A DNA stretch of 64,000 nt. Source: Phytomonospora sp040655735 (GTDB taxonomy: Bacteria; Actinomycetota; Actinomycetes; Mycobacteriales; Micromonosporaceae). Shown here in pieces: positions 26,802 through 36,728 of this stretch. Where the stretch lies: the NCBI RefSeq assembly GCF_040655735.1, contig NZ_JBFAKK010000005.1:372001-436000 (forward strand), given 5' to 3'. The notes beneath the pieces are model-generated. The model was not told the DNA's origin and did not search any database. It saw nothing but the letters and a program-made list of their open reading frames with translations. The position numbers and the translations under genes are program-made. The first letter of the stretch is position 1. Every line of letters starts with the position of its first letter.

Positions 26802-27981
26802 AGGCCGTGCGCTGACCTTCGATGCGGGTGACGACGACGGTCGCCTCCGCCGCGCCCTTCGCCTTGCCCTTGCCCAGCAGCTCCCGGCGCAGCGCGTCGG
26901 GGTCGATGTCGACACCGCGCTTCTTGACCGTCAGCCGCCCGACCCCGCGCTCCCGCAGCGCCGAGCGCAGCCGTTTCACCGAGAAGGGCATGGTCTCCTC
27001 GACCTCGAAGGTCCGCGCGAAAGGCGTGGCGACCAGGTCGTCGGCGTGCAGGTAGGCGATCGTGGGGTCGGCGAGGCGGGCGCCGAGCAGGTCGGCGAGT
27101 TCGCTGACGAGGTAGGTGCGCAGCACGGCGCCGTCGGGTTCGTAGAGGTAGCGGCCGGTCTCGCCGAGGGGCGCGGGGCGGTCGCCGGCTCCGGTGAGCT
27201 CATGGACCTCGCCGCGCCGGATGACGGTGGCGCGGCGGGGGACCTCGACGGTCCGGCCGAGCCAGAGCGCGGCCTCGACGACGTCGCCGTCGACGGAGAC
27301 CCATTCGGCCTCGGCGCCGGCGGGGACGGCTTCGTGGGGGATGCCGGGGCCGACCTTGATCACGCCGTAGGGCACGCCCTCGGCGCGGGCGAGGAGCGCG
27401 TTGAGGGGCGGGGCGTAGGCGGCGGGGTCGAAGACGCGGCGGCCCGCGGCGTCGCGGCGGGCGGGGTCGGCGAAGACGGCGTCGCAGCCGGTGAGGTCGG
27501 TGTCGAGGGCGTCGGCGTTGCGGACCTCGATGAGGTCGGCGAGGCCGAGCGCCTCGGCGTTGGCGGTGGCCAGGGCGGCGGTGGCGGCGTCGGCGTCGAC
27601 GGCCACCACGCGAAGGCCCGCGCGGGCGAGGGCGACGGCCTCGGTGCCGATGCCGCAGCACAGGTCGGCGACCCGGGTCGCGCCGGCCGCCTTCAGTCGC
27701 GCGGCGCGGCGCGCGGCGACCTCGGGGCGGGTGGCCTGTTCGAGGCCGTCGCGGGTGAAGAACATGGCGTGCGCGTCCTCGCCGAACTTCGCCGCCGCCG
27801 ACAGTCGCAGCGTCGCCTGTGTCAGGGCCGCCGAGGCCAGCTCAGGGTCGGACGTGTGGGCGCGCAGGGCCAGGGCCGCGCGGGCGGGGTCGGTGGCGGC
27901 CAGCTCGCCGGCGACGGCGAGCAGTTCGGCGCCTTCGGGGGAGCGGAGGGCGTCGAGCTTGGTGTCGGCGCTTGGGGACAT
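26782..27981 (-). CDS. Class I SAM-dependent methyltransferase with THUMP-like C-terminal domain
   Basis: A 399-residue protein. Motif I is VADLCCGIGTEAVALA (about 105-120), followed by VVAVDADAATAALATAN and a FADPARRDAAGRRVFDP segment matching the DPPR/DPAR active region of this actinobacterial family. The C-terminal third (about 300-399: FEVEETMPFSVKRLRSALRERGVGRLTVKKRGVDIDPD) is the THUMP-like domain. It presumably modifies RNA, but the target is unknown. ATG 27981 has AGGA upstream. Its 3' end overlaps the imine-reductase gene by 20 bases. Confidence 0.85.
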   Translation of the reverse strand: MSPSADTKLDALRSPEGAELLAVAGELAATDPARAALALRAHTSDPELASAALTQATLRLSAAAKFGEDAHAMFFTRDGLEQATRPEVAARRAARLKAAGATRVADLCCGIGTEAVALARAGLRVVAVDADAATAALATANAEALGLADLIEVRNADALDTDLTGCDAVFADPARRDAAGRRVFDPAAYAPPLNALLARAEGVPYGVIKVGPGIPHEAVPAGAEAEWVSVDGDVVEAALWLGRTVEVPRRATVIRRGEVHELTGAGDRPAPLGETGRYLYEPDGAVLRTYLVSELADLLGARLADPTIAYLHADDLVATPFARTFEVEETMPFSVKRLRSALRERGVGRLTVKKRGVDIDPDALRRELLGKGKAKGAAEATVVVTRIEGQRTAFICSPV

Positions 27982-28100
27982 GGGCCAATCCTGCGCGACG
28001 GCGTGGCGCGCGACGTTGGCGGGGAGGCTCGTCGTGGGGCGCCGGGGGTGTCTTACGCCACGCCGTAAACCGCCCTCTAGCAGCCCCGCTTGCTGTGATG

Positions 28101-28127
28101 TTGGCACTCTCCTTGACGGAGTGCCAG
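28101..28127. promoter_or_regulatory. CIRCE element 1 (HrcA operator)
   Basis: TTGGCACTC-N9-GAGTGCCAG, a near-perfect CIRCE dyad. It covers the -35 hexamer TTGACG (28113-28118) of the groES promoter. Confidence 0.9.
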
Positions 28128-28147
28128 CCTTCGGCATAGTCTCTGCG
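28113..28147 (+). promoter_or_regulatory. groES-groEL1 promoter
   Basis: -35 TTGACG (28113-28118), 16-base spacer, -10 CATAGT (28135-28140). The predicted start at about 28147 is next to the second CIRCE, leaving a leader of about 120 bases. Confidence 0.65.
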
Positions 28148-28174
28148 TTAGCACTCTCCCTAGGAGTGTGCCAG
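28148..28174. promoter_or_regulatory. CIRCE element 2 (HrcA operator)
   Basis: TTAGCACTC-N9-GTGTGCCAG: left arm consensus, right arm with mismatches. It begins at the predicted transcription start. Two CIRCEs in tandem indicate tight HrcA repression. Confidence 0.85.
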
Positions 28175-28265
28175 CTCATCTGAGCGGACCGGGGGTCTCG
28201 CCACCCGCGACGACGGGACTCCGGTACATGTCAAGTTCGTTCCCATGTACCCACGGAGGGTATCA

Positions 28266-28574
28266 GTGACCACCGCGACCAAGGTTGCGATCAAGCCGTT
28301 GGAGGACCGCATCGTGGTCCAGGCCAACGAGGCCGAGACCACGACCGCCTCCGGCATCGTCATCCCCGACACCGCCAAGGAGAAGCCCCAGGAGGGCACC
28401 GTCCTCGCCACCGGCCCCGGCCGGATCGACGACAAGGGCAACCGCGTCCCGCTCGACGTCAATGTCGGCGACACGGTGATCTACTCCAAGTACGGCGGCA
28501 CCGAGGTCAAGTACGCCGGTGAGGACTACCTGATCCTCTCGGCTCGTGACGTTCTCGCCGTCGTCGAGAAGTAG
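28266..28574 (+). CDS. groES: Co-chaperonin GroES
   Basis: A 102-residue GroES of full length with the family start KVAIKPLEDRIVVQ, mobile loop ETTTASGIVIPDTAKEKP (about 21-38) and C-terminal SARDVLAVVEK. GTG 28266 has GGAGGG at 28255-28260. First gene of the groES-groEL1 operon. Confidence 0.97.
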   Translation: MTTATKVAIKPLEDRIVVQANEAETTTASGIVIPDTAKEKPQEGTVLATGPGRIDDKGNRVPLDVNVGDTVIYSKYGGTEVKYAGEDYLILSARDVLAVVEK

Positions 28575-28673
28575 TAAGGCCGAGTCACGACCGTGACGAT
28601 CTAGACGGTTGATCGCCCCGGAGTCTCGACGAGGCTCCGGGGCGGTGCCGTACGAAGGGAAACCGGAAACACC

Positions 28674-30299
<1,626 letters not shown>

Positions 30300-30315
30300 A
30301 ACCACGCAAGGACGA

Positions 30316-30347
30316 AACGGGACGCCTCCGCACGGAGGCGTCCCGTT
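30316..30347 (+). terminator. groESL intrinsic terminator
   Basis: A perfect 14-bp stem, AACGGGACGCCTCC with its complement, around loop GCAC, 16 bases after the groEL1 stop. It also serves the convergent gene at 30359. Confidence 0.9.
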
Positions 30348-30358
30348 CGCTTTCTGCG

Positions 30359-31003
30359 TCAGTAGGCCGAGATCGTTCCGGGGGCCCGCTCGCTGCGCGA
30401 CAACGCGCGCAGGACGGCGACCCGGCCGTGCTTGCGGACCGCGTGGCCGGTCAGCGCGCCGATCACCACGTCGACGGCCTCCTCGGGCAGCACCGGCGGC
30501 TCGGCGAACACGCTGAACGCGAGGTCGTCGGTGTGCACGACCAGCTCGGTGAGGCGGGTGAGCAGGAAGGTGTCGAGCGTCAGCGCGTGATGGCCGAACA
30601 CGTTCACCCAGCGGTTCGGGTCCTCGCCCGGCAACCGCGTCGCCAGCCGCGCCAGCGCCGCGTCCACTTTGGCCGCCAGCCGCGCCGGCCCGCCCTCGGC
30701 GTCCTGCTCGGCGCGCTCGCGGATCGCGCGGTGCGAGGGGGAGTCGAGAGGCTCGTCGCTCTTGCCCTTGGAGCCCTTGGCGAACCACTCGCCCAGGTCC
30801 ATGCGGGGCACGTCGGACGACAGCGGGACGTCGAGGAAGCGATCGGCGTTGAGGATCTGGCGCGCCAGGTGGCCCGACAGTCCGCGGACCTGGAACTCGG
30901 CGAGGGCGCTCGGCCGGTTCCAGCGCTCGGCGACCTCCGGGGAGGCCAGCAGGTCCCGGGCGACGGCCCCGGTTTTGCAGAACAACTGCCACATGGGGGT
31001 CAT
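30359..31003 (-). CDS. DinB-fold / maleylpyruvate-isomerase-type mycothiol-dependent protein
   Basis: A 214-residue helical protein with the N-terminal pattern of the actinobacterial TIGR03083/mycothiol-dependent maleylpyruvate isomerase family: LSGHLARQI with a metal-ligand His (about 46) and the later LTELVVHTDDL with the Glu and His ligands. These bind a divalent metal and, in characterised relatives, mycothiol. The substrate is unknown. ATG 31003 is supported by CATACT 7 bases upstream; a longer start at 31024 is possible. Confidence 0.7.
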   Translation of the reverse strand: MTPMWQLFCKTGAVARDLLASPEVAERWNRPSALAEFQVRGLSGHLARQILNADRFLDVPLSSDVPRMDLGEWFAKGSKGKSDEPLDSPSHRAIRERAEQDAEGGPARLAAKVDAALARLATRLPGEDPNRWVNVFGHHALTLDTFLLTRLTELVVHTDDLAFSVFAEPPVLPEEAVDVVIGALTGHAVRKHGRVAVLRALSRSERAPGTISAY

Positions 31004-31016
31004 GACGGTGAGTATG
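31004..31016 (-). promoter_or_regulatory. -10 element of leaderless promoter for the DinB-fold gene
   Basis: Minus-strand CATACT (31016-31011), 7 bases before ATG 31003. Confidence 0.4.
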
Positions 31017-31150
31017 CCGAACATGTGCCTTCGGTGGGAGTCCCGACGGCGGGCGGCATGCTGTCGATGCCGCCCGCCGCGACGCTCCGCCAGGTCAGGC
31101 CACAGTGGACGAACGGCTCGGCGTTCGGCCGGTGCCGACCCGGCGGTCGC

Positions 31151-31504
31151 TCACGTGGCCACCGAGTAGATCGGGAACGGTGCGTTGGCCGTGTCGTAGC
31201 CCGGTTCGAGCGTGAAGCTCTGGCCGGTGCAGTCGCTGAACTCGTAGGCGTGCACGGCGTGGCCCATCTGGTTGGCCATCGACCAACCGCCCGGGATGCC
31301 CCAGTAGCAGGTGCCGCCCTGGTTGCCGCCGTACTGGTCGCCGGTGAAGTTCTGGCCGGTCCAGACGCAGAAGTAGCCGTCCGGGCAGCCGGGATGATCG
31401 AGCTGGTCGACGGTGTCGGCTCCGGCGGGCGTGGCCACGGCGGCCAGCCCGAGCAGTCCCATGGCCGCGACGGCCCCGACCCGTGTCTTCCATCCGAGAG
31501 ACAT
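31151..31504 (-). CDS. Secreted peptidase inhibitor I36-like small protein
   Basis: A 117-residue exported protein: signal peptide about 1-29 (AVATPAGA cleavage region), mature domain about 88 residues with four cysteines (PGCPDGYFCVW, GGTCYWG, FSDCTGQ) predicted to form two disulfides. The YFCVWTGQNFTGDQYG pattern is that of the I36 / beta-gamma-crystallin-like actinobacterial family. Some members inhibit metallopeptidases; most are untested. ATG 31504 has a strong GGGGAGGAG. It is divergent from a TetR gene across a perfect palindrome. Confidence 0.82.
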   Translation of the reverse strand: MSLGWKTRVGAVAAMGLLGLAAVATPAGADTVDQLDHPGCPDGYFCVWTGQNFTGDQYGGNQGGTCYWGIPGGWSMANQMGHAVHAYEFSDCTGQSFTLEPGYDTANAPFPIYSVAT

Positions 31505-31553
31505 CGGTGAGTTCTCCTCCCCTTTGAAGCGCGAGTCCCCACTCGCTGCACGT

Positions 31554-31573
31554 CACCTGTAGTACTACAGGTG
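31554..31573. promoter_or_regulatory. Perfect 20-bp palindrome, likely TetR operator
   Basis: Half-site CACCTGTAGT followed by its exact complement, midway between the I36-like gene and the TetR gene. Confidence 0.7.
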
Positions 31574-31617
31574 GTGTACAACTAAGATAGACGGCATTTG
31601 AGTCGTTAGGAAGTGAT

Positions 31618-32226
31618 ATGCCGGAAAATCCGGAGAGACGCGCGAAACTCGGCGACGCCGCCGTCCGGGTCATCGCCCGTGAAGGCTGCCGCGGCCTCAC
31701 TCACAGGGCCGTCGACCGCGAGGCCGGCGTGCCCATCGGCACCGCCGTCAACTACCACCGCACCCGCGAGGACCTCCTCATCGCCGCCGCCGGCCGCCTC
31801 ATCGGCCCCGACGTCATCGACTACGCCCACGCCCACGCACCCGCCGAGCCCACCGCGGCCTGCGTCGAGGACATGCGCACACTGCTGCGCGCCATCGTCG
31901 ACGACGCCGTCGGCCCCGCCCGTGGCCCCATGTACCGCGTCACCTTCGAACTCCTCCTCGAAGGCGTGCGCCGCCCGCGCCTGCGCGAAGTCCTCGCCGA
32001 ACTCAACCGCGCCGAACTCGCCGCCATCACCGCCGCCTTCGCCGCCGCCGGACACCACCTGGAGGCCGAGGACCTGTCCCGGGCGACGGCCGGCCTCTAC
32101 GGCGTGATCTTCGGACTCCTCACCGGCGTCCCCACCCTCGACGAGGCCTCCGCTCGCGTCGCCGTCGACGAGCTCGCCGACCGCCTCTGGCACTCCATGA
32201 CGCCGATTCGCGCTACGCCCCAGTAG
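31618..32226 (+). CDS. TetR family transcriptional regulator
   Basis: A 202-residue regulator. The HTH (about 10-55) reads AAVRVIAREGCRGLTHRAVDREAGVPIGTAVNY..TREDLL, a common actinobacterial TetR subgroup. The C-terminal domain has no recognisable ligand site. GGAAG precedes ATG 31618. It likely binds the 20-bp palindrome just upstream and controls itself and perhaps the secreted I36-like protein. Confidence 0.88.
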   Translation: MPENPERRAKLGDAAVRVIAREGCRGLTHRAVDREAGVPIGTAVNYHRTREDLLIAAAGRLIGPDVIDYAHAHAPAEPTAACVEDMRTLLRAIVDDAVGPARGPMYRVTFELLLEGVRRPRLREVLAELNRAELAAITAAFAAAGHHLEAEDLSRATAGLYGVIFGLLTGVPTLDEASARVAVDELADRLWHSMTPIRATPQ

Positions 32227-32366
32227 GAAACTTCTGTCACGCGGGTCACAAAGCAGGGGACTTTGCAGGACGAAAACCCGCTAACCTAGGCAAAATGCAC
32301 CTGCAAAACCGCGTCAGGATCGCGTGGCTCCCGTGTCTCACGAGTAAGACGAGAGAGGTGGGACAG

Positions 32367-33011
32367 ATGAGATCGGTCCTGGTTTGTGTAAGAACTCCGG
32401 CAGCGGCGCAGAAAATCTCCGCCTGCGCCAGCCGCACCGGGGTGGCACAGGCGGTCCGCACCGCTTTGTCATCCGCTGATGTCCACATGAGATTGCGGGA
32501 ACGGCGGGCCGACGTGGTCCTCGCCGACGTGGCGCTCACCCGCCCCGACCCCGTCTCCTTCACCCGACAGGTGCTCGCGCTCGCCCCGGGCACCGGCGTC
32601 GTGCTGGTCGGCAACGCCGATCCGCGCATCGCCGCCCTCGCCGTCGCCGCCGGAGCGCGAGGGGTCATCCGCGCGGGGAAGGAAGAGGAGGACCTGGTCG
32701 TCGCGCTCACCCAGGCGATCATGATGGTGTGTCCCCGTGTGAACGGGATGGTGCCGAGGCAGCCGGCGATGGGCGAGGGCACGTCCCTCCCGGCGGGCAG
32801 CGGACCGAGGCGCGGGAGCGCGCTGACCGAACGCGAGATGCAGGTGCTGCGCGGGATGAGCGAGGGCAAGAGCAACGGCGAGATCGGCCGGGACCTCTTC
32901 GTCTCGGAGGACACCGTCAAGACGCACGCGCGGCGGTTGTTCCGGAAGCTGGGCGCGCGCGACCGCGCGCACGCGGTGGCGGAGGCGTTCCGGTCGGGTC
33001 TGGTGAGTTAG
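32367..33011 (+). CDS. bldM: BldM-like orphan response regulator, NarL/FixJ family
   Basis: A 214-residue regulator. The C-terminal LuxR HTH (about 148-212: LTEREMQVLRGMSEGKSNGEIG ... LFVSEDTVKTHARRLFRKLGARDRAHAV) matches Streptomyces BldM almost residue for residue as I recall it. The receiver is atypical: the acidic pocket is missing (SVLVCVRTPAAAQ where VLVxDD is normal), although an Asp remains at the phosphorylation position (VVLADVAL, about 54). BldM in Streptomyces controls aerial growth and sporulation genes without phosphorylation, alone or with WhiI. Position between groEL1 and guaB supports orthology. ATG 32367 has GAGAGGTGG upstream. Confidence 0.85.
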   Translation: MRSVLVCVRTPAAAQKISACASRTGVAQAVRTALSSADVHMRLRERRADVVLADVALTRPDPVSFTRQVLALAPGTGVVLVGNADPRIAALAVAAGARGVIRAGKEEEDLVVALTQAIMMVCPRVNGMVPRQPAMGEGTSLPAGSGPRRGSALTEREMQVLRGMSEGKSNGEIGRDLFVSEDTVKTHARRLFRKLGARDRAHAVAEAFRSGLVS

Positions 33012-33550
33012 CGGCTCGCGGCGCGCGGTGCCTGTGCTCGGCGGTGGCGGCTGCCGGGTGGTGGTGTTCGGTCCGGTCGCGGGTTCGGTCCGGTGGGTTC
33101 GGCAGTCTCGACCGGTCCGGCAGTTCGGTGGGCCGACGGCCTCGGTTCCGGTGGATCCGACAGCGTCGGCAGGCCCGGTGGTGAAGGTCCGGCCGCGGAA
33201 GCGGGCGGGCGGCGGAGTGCGGGGAACGGCCCTTGGGCATGCGGGCACGTCGGCGGCGGTGGACGTCGCTGAGTGGTGGTGACGGCGCCGGACCGCGTGG
33301 TGGCGGAGCCGGTGGGACGGGAAGGTCGCAGGCGGAGTGCCGTGGCCGGCCCGGAGAGTGGTGGCGAGTGCGCGCCACGGGTCACTGGGGAGGATGACTC
33401 GCGGACGACTCGGGTGCGGAGCCCGCCTCGCCCACGGCGGGCATGTCGTGGGCGGGGCGGGGAGAGTCCTGGGGTCGTGCGTACACGTGCGGCGGGCGCG
33501 CTTGGCGGTGCGGCGAGAAAGCCACCGTCGCAGGCAGCCCGCGTCGGCCC
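33012..33550. other. Gene-free GC-rich spacer after bldM
   Basis: About 540 bases with no credible reading frame. The first 150 bases repeat a TTCGGTCCGGT-like word (about 33068, 33086 and weaker copies). No terminator is evident. Confidence 0.55.
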
Positions 33551-33925
33551 CTACTCGTCCAAACTGCTGTGCGCGTCCTGTACCCCGTCCGTGTACCCCC
33601 GCGCGTAATCCCACGAGACGTACTGACTCGGGTCGGGGTCGTACGCCGGTTCGTGCAGTCGCGGCCGGTTCGACTCCAGCAGGTGCCGCAGGTTACTGCG
33701 CAACAGCCCCCACTCGAAGTAGTGCGGCTCGCGGCAGTCCGGGCACTCGATGACCAGCCCCCGCACACCGGTCGGTTCCAGCAGGGACTGGTACACCTCC
33801 AGGCTGGTCAGGTCCTCGATGATCTCGGCGCGCTCGGTCTCGCTGAGCGGCTCGGCCGACAGCTCGTCGTCGCCGAGTTCGTGGTCCGGCTCGTCGGAGA
33901 ACGGATCGCGTGGCTCATCCTGCAC
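33551..33925 (-). CDS. DUF5319 family protein
   Basis: A 124-residue acidic cytosolic protein conserved in Actinobacteria next to guaB. It has one CXXC (VIECPDCREPHYFEW) and the conserved ending YARGYTDGVQDAHSSLDE. GTG 33925 fits a leaderless promoter (TACGGT 6 bases upstream). No function is known. The CXXC plus following His could hold a metal in a dimer (inference). It is divergent from guaB with 71 bases between starts. Confidence 0.85.
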   Translation of the reverse strand: MQDEPRDPFSDEPDHELGDDELSAEPLSETERAEIIEDLTSLEVYQSLLEPTGVRGLVIECPDCREPHYFEWGLLRSNLRHLLESNRPRLHEPAYDPDPSQYVSWDYARGYTDGVQDAHSSLDE

Positions 33926-33937
33926 TCGTCCACCGTA
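33926..33937 (-). promoter_or_regulatory. -10 element of leaderless promoter for the DUF5319 gene
   Basis: Minus-strand TACGGT (33937-33932), 6 bases before GTG 33925. Confidence 0.55.
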
Positions 33938-33984
33938 TCCCGGGGGCGGGACAGTGTGTGTGCTCGTACGATTTGCGTCGACCG

Positions 33985-33996
33985 TAGGATTACCGG
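33985..33996 (+). promoter_or_regulatory. -10 element of leaderless promoter for guaB
   Basis: TAGGAT (33985-33990), 6 bases before ATG 33997. This supports 33997 rather than 34042 as the guaB start. Confidence 0.5.
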
Positions 33997-35562
33997 ATGG
34001 AACACCTTGGGGAACCGGGCGGGACCCCCGCCGCGGGAAATATGAGTGCCGGTTTCGTACCCAACACACCCTTGGGGGCCGAATTCGCGCTCCCGCTGGG
34101 GCTGACTTTCGACGACGTCCTCCTGCTGCCGGGGGAGTCCGACGTCCTCCCGCAGGAGGCGGACACCCAGACGAGGCTGACCCGCAATGTGACCTTGCGC
34201 ATGCCTCTGGCCTCGGCGGCCATGGACACCGTCACCGAGGCGCGGATGGCGATCGCCATGGCCCGCCTCGGCGGCATCGGCGTCCTGCACCGCAACCTGT
34301 CGCCGCAGGACCAGGCCATGCACGTCGACCTCGTGAAGCGCTCCGAGGCCGGCATGGTCACCCATCCGGTCACCTGCGGTCCGGACAACACCCTCGAAGA
34401 GGTCGACCGCATGTGCGGCCGTTACCGCATCTCGGGCCTGCCGGTCGTCGACTCCGCGGGCACCCTCGTCGGCATCGTCACCAACCGCGACATGCGCTTC
34501 GAGACCGACCAGAGCCGCCCCGTGCGCGAGATCATGACCCCGGCTCCCCTGGTCACCGCGCCGGTCGGCGTGTCGGCGGAGGACGCGATCGGCATCCTGC
34601 GCCAGCACAAGATCGAGAAGCTCCCGATCGTCGACGGCGCCGGCAAGCTGCGCGGCCTGATCACGGTCAAGGACTTCGCCAAGAGCGAGAAGTACCCCAA
34701 CGCCACCAAGGACGACAGCGGCCGCCTGCGCGCGGCCGGCGCCATCGGCGTCGGCGACGAGGCCTATGAGCGCGCGGGCCTGCTCGTCGACGCCGGCGTG
34801 GACGTTCTCGTCGTCGACTCCTCGCACGGCCACCACCGCGGCGTGCTGGAGATGGTGGCGCGCATCGCCAAGGACTTCGGCGACCGCGTCGACGTCATCG
34901 GCGGCAACATCGCCACCTACGACGGCGCCAAGGCCCTCGTCGACGCCGGCGCCGACGGCGTCAAGGTCGGCATCGGGCCGGGCGCGATCTGCACGACGCG
35001 GGTCGTCGCCGGTGTCGGCGCGCCCCAGATCAGCGCGATCATGGACGCCGCCCGGGCCGCGCGCCCGCACGGCGTCCCGGTCATCGGCGACGGCGGCATC
35101 CAGTACTCCGGCGACATCGCCAAGGCGATCGTGGCCGGCGCCGACACCATCATGCTCGGCCAGCTCTTCGCCGGCTGCGAGGAGAGCCCGGGCGAACTGG
35201 TCTTCGTCAACGGCAAGCAGTTCAAGTCCTACCGGGGCATGGGCTCGCTGGGCGCCATGCAGGCGCGCGGCCAGGGCCAGTCGTACTCCAAGGACCGCTA
35301 CTTCCAGGCCGACGTGTCCTCCGCGGACAAACTCGTCCCCGAAGGCGTCGAGGGCCAGGTACCGTACCGGGGCACCCTCGCCCAGGTCGCGCACCAGCTG
35401 GTGGGCGGCCTGCGCCAGGCGATGGGGTACAGCGGTGCCGGTACGATCGCAGCGCTGCACGAGCGGGGACGCCTGGTCCGGATCACCGCGGCGGGTCTCA
35501 AGGAGAGCCACCCGCACGACATCCAGATGACCGTCGAGGCTCCCAACTATCACTCGCGTTAG
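33997..35562 (+). CDS. guaB: IMP dehydrogenase
   Basis: A 521-residue IMPDH (506 if ATG 34042 is used, which has only a weak GGGAAA). It catalyses the NAD-dependent step from IMP to XMP. The TIM barrel starts at LTFDDVLLLPG. Two CBS domains (about 125-235) are inserted. The catalytic loop GPGAICTTR has the nucleophile near Cys332, the flap carries SYSKDRYF, and the product-binding segment GMGSLGAM is present. It is followed 14 bases later by guaB3. Promoter arrangement suggests leaderless transcription. Confidence 0.95.
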   Translation: MEHLGEPGGTPAAGNMSAGFVPNTPLGAEFALPLGLTFDDVLLLPGESDVLPQEADTQTRLTRNVTLRMPLASAAMDTVTEARMAIAMARLGGIGVLHRNLSPQDQAMHVDLVKRSEAGMVTHPVTCGPDNTLEEVDRMCGRYRISGLPVVDSAGTLVGIVTNRDMRFETDQSRPVREIMTPAPLVTAPVGVSAEDAIGILRQHKIEKLPIVDGAGKLRGLITVKDFAKSEKYPNATKDDSGRLRAAGAIGVGDEAYERAGLLVDAGVDVLVVDSSHGHHRGVLEMVARIAKDFGDRVDVIGGNIATYDGAKALVDAGADGVKVGIGPGAICTTRVVAGVGAPQISAIMDAARAARPHGVPVIGDGGIQYSGDIAKAIVAGADTIMLGQLFAGCEESPGELVFVNGKQFKSYRGMGSLGAMQARGQGQSYSKDRYFQADVSSADKLVPEGVEGQVPYRGTLAQVAHQLVGGLRQAMGYSGAGTIAALHERGRLVRITAAGLKESHPHDIQMTVEAPNYHSR

Positions 35563-35576
35563 GGAAGGACAGTCCT

Positions 35577-36701
35577 GTGCCGGATGTCGTGGAGATCGGA
35601 GTGGGCAAGGTCGCGCGCCGCGGCTACCACTTCTACGACGTGTCGATCGTGCCCAGCCGCCGCACCCGGGACGTCGACGACGTGTCCACGGCCTGGCAGC
35701 TCGACGCCTACCGCTTCGGGATCCCGTGCGTGGCGCACCCGTCCGACGCGACGATGAGCCCCGCCACGGCGATCCGCCTCGGTCAGCTCGGGGGCCTCGG
35801 CACGCTCAACGCCGAGGGCCTGTGGTGCCGCTATGACGACCCCGAGCCGATCCTGGCCGAGCTGGCCGACCTGGAGGACGACTCGGTGGCCGCCACCCGG
35901 CGGCTGCAGGAGGTCTACGCCGAGCCGATCAAGCCCGAGCTGATCGCCGAGCGCGTCAAGCAGCTCCGCGAGGCGGAGGTGACCGTCGCGGTGCGCGTGT
36001 CGCCGCAGCACACCCTCGCCCTGGCGCCGGTGATCCTCGACGCGGGCATCGACATCCTGATCATCCAGGGCACCGTCGTGTCGGCCGAGCACGTCTCGGC
36101 CCACGACGAGCCGCTCAACCTCAAGGAGTTCATCGCCGACCTCGACCTGCCGGTCATCGTCGGCGGCTGCACGAACTACCAGACGGCCCTGCACCTGATG
36201 CGCACCGGCGCCGCCGGCGTCATCATCGGTGTCGGGCAGGACGTCTGGTCGACGAGTTCCGAGCAGCTGGGCATCAAGGTGCCGATGGCCTCGGCCGTCG
36301 CCGACGCCGCCGCGGCCCGCCGTGACTACCTCGACGAGACCGGTGGCCGCTACGTGCACCTGATCGCCGACGGCGACATCGAGACCTCCGCCGACATCGC
36401 CAAGGCGATCGCCTGCGGTGCCGACTCGGTGATGCTCGGCCAGCCCCTCTCCATGTGCGAGGAGGCCCCGGCCGGCGGTGCCTGGTGGCAGTCGGTGGCC
36501 AGCCACCCGAAGCTCCCGCGCGGCCGCTACGCCTCGCCGGACGAGGACCGCCACGGCGACATGGAGCAGCTGCTGCACGGCCCGTCGGTCGATCCGTCGG
36601 GAACGATGAACCTCTTCGGCGGACTGCGCCGGGCCATGGCCAAGTGCGGTTACTCCGACGTCAAGGAGTTCCAGAAGGTCGAACTCACCGTGTCCTTATA
36701 G
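35577..36701 (+). CDS. guaB3: GuaB3-type IMP dehydrogenase-related protein
   Basis: A 374-residue TIM-barrel protein of the GuaB3 (TIGR01304-like) family, without CBS domains. Where IMPDH has GIGPGAICTTR this protein has GVGQDVWSTSSEQLG, so the usual catalytic cysteine is absent. The phosphate-site region ADGDIETSADIAKAIACGADSVMLG is kept. It always follows guaB in Actinobacteria as I recall it, but its reaction in them is not settled. The last sense codon is the rare TTA (36696-36698). GTG 35577 has GGGAAGGA upstream. Confidence 0.88.
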   Translation: MPDVVEIGVGKVARRGYHFYDVSIVPSRRTRDVDDVSTAWQLDAYRFGIPCVAHPSDATMSPATAIRLGQLGGLGTLNAEGLWCRYDDPEPILAELADLEDDSVAATRRLQEVYAEPIKPELIAERVKQLREAEVTVAVRVSPQHTLALAPVILDAGIDILIIQGTVVSAEHVSAHDEPLNLKEFIADLDLPVIVGGCTNYQTALHLMRTGAAGVIIGVGQDVWSTSSEQLGIKVPMASAVADAAAARRDYLDETGGRYVHLIADGDIETSADIAKAIACGADSVMLGQPLSMCEEAPAGGAWWQSVASHPKLPRGRYASPDEDRHGDMEQLLHGPSVDPSGTMNLFGGLRRAMAKCGYSDVKEFQKVELTVSL

Positions 36702-36728
36702 GACTCGAACGTAACGCACAAAAAGGAG

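Noticed and set aside
33028..33608. Short plus-strand frames in the gap after bldM
   Set aside because: Val/Gly/Arg-rich translations driven by TTCGG/CCGGT repeats; nothing recognisable.
32469..33614. 381-codon minus-strand frame opposite bldM and its spacer
   Set aside because: The translation is Arg/Pro/Thr-rich shadow sequence with no domain, and its lower half is the complement of bldM.
34042..35562. ATG 34042 as the guaB start
   Set aside because: Not excluded, but it has only a weak ribosome site, while ATG 33997 is phased to TAGGAT like many neighbours.
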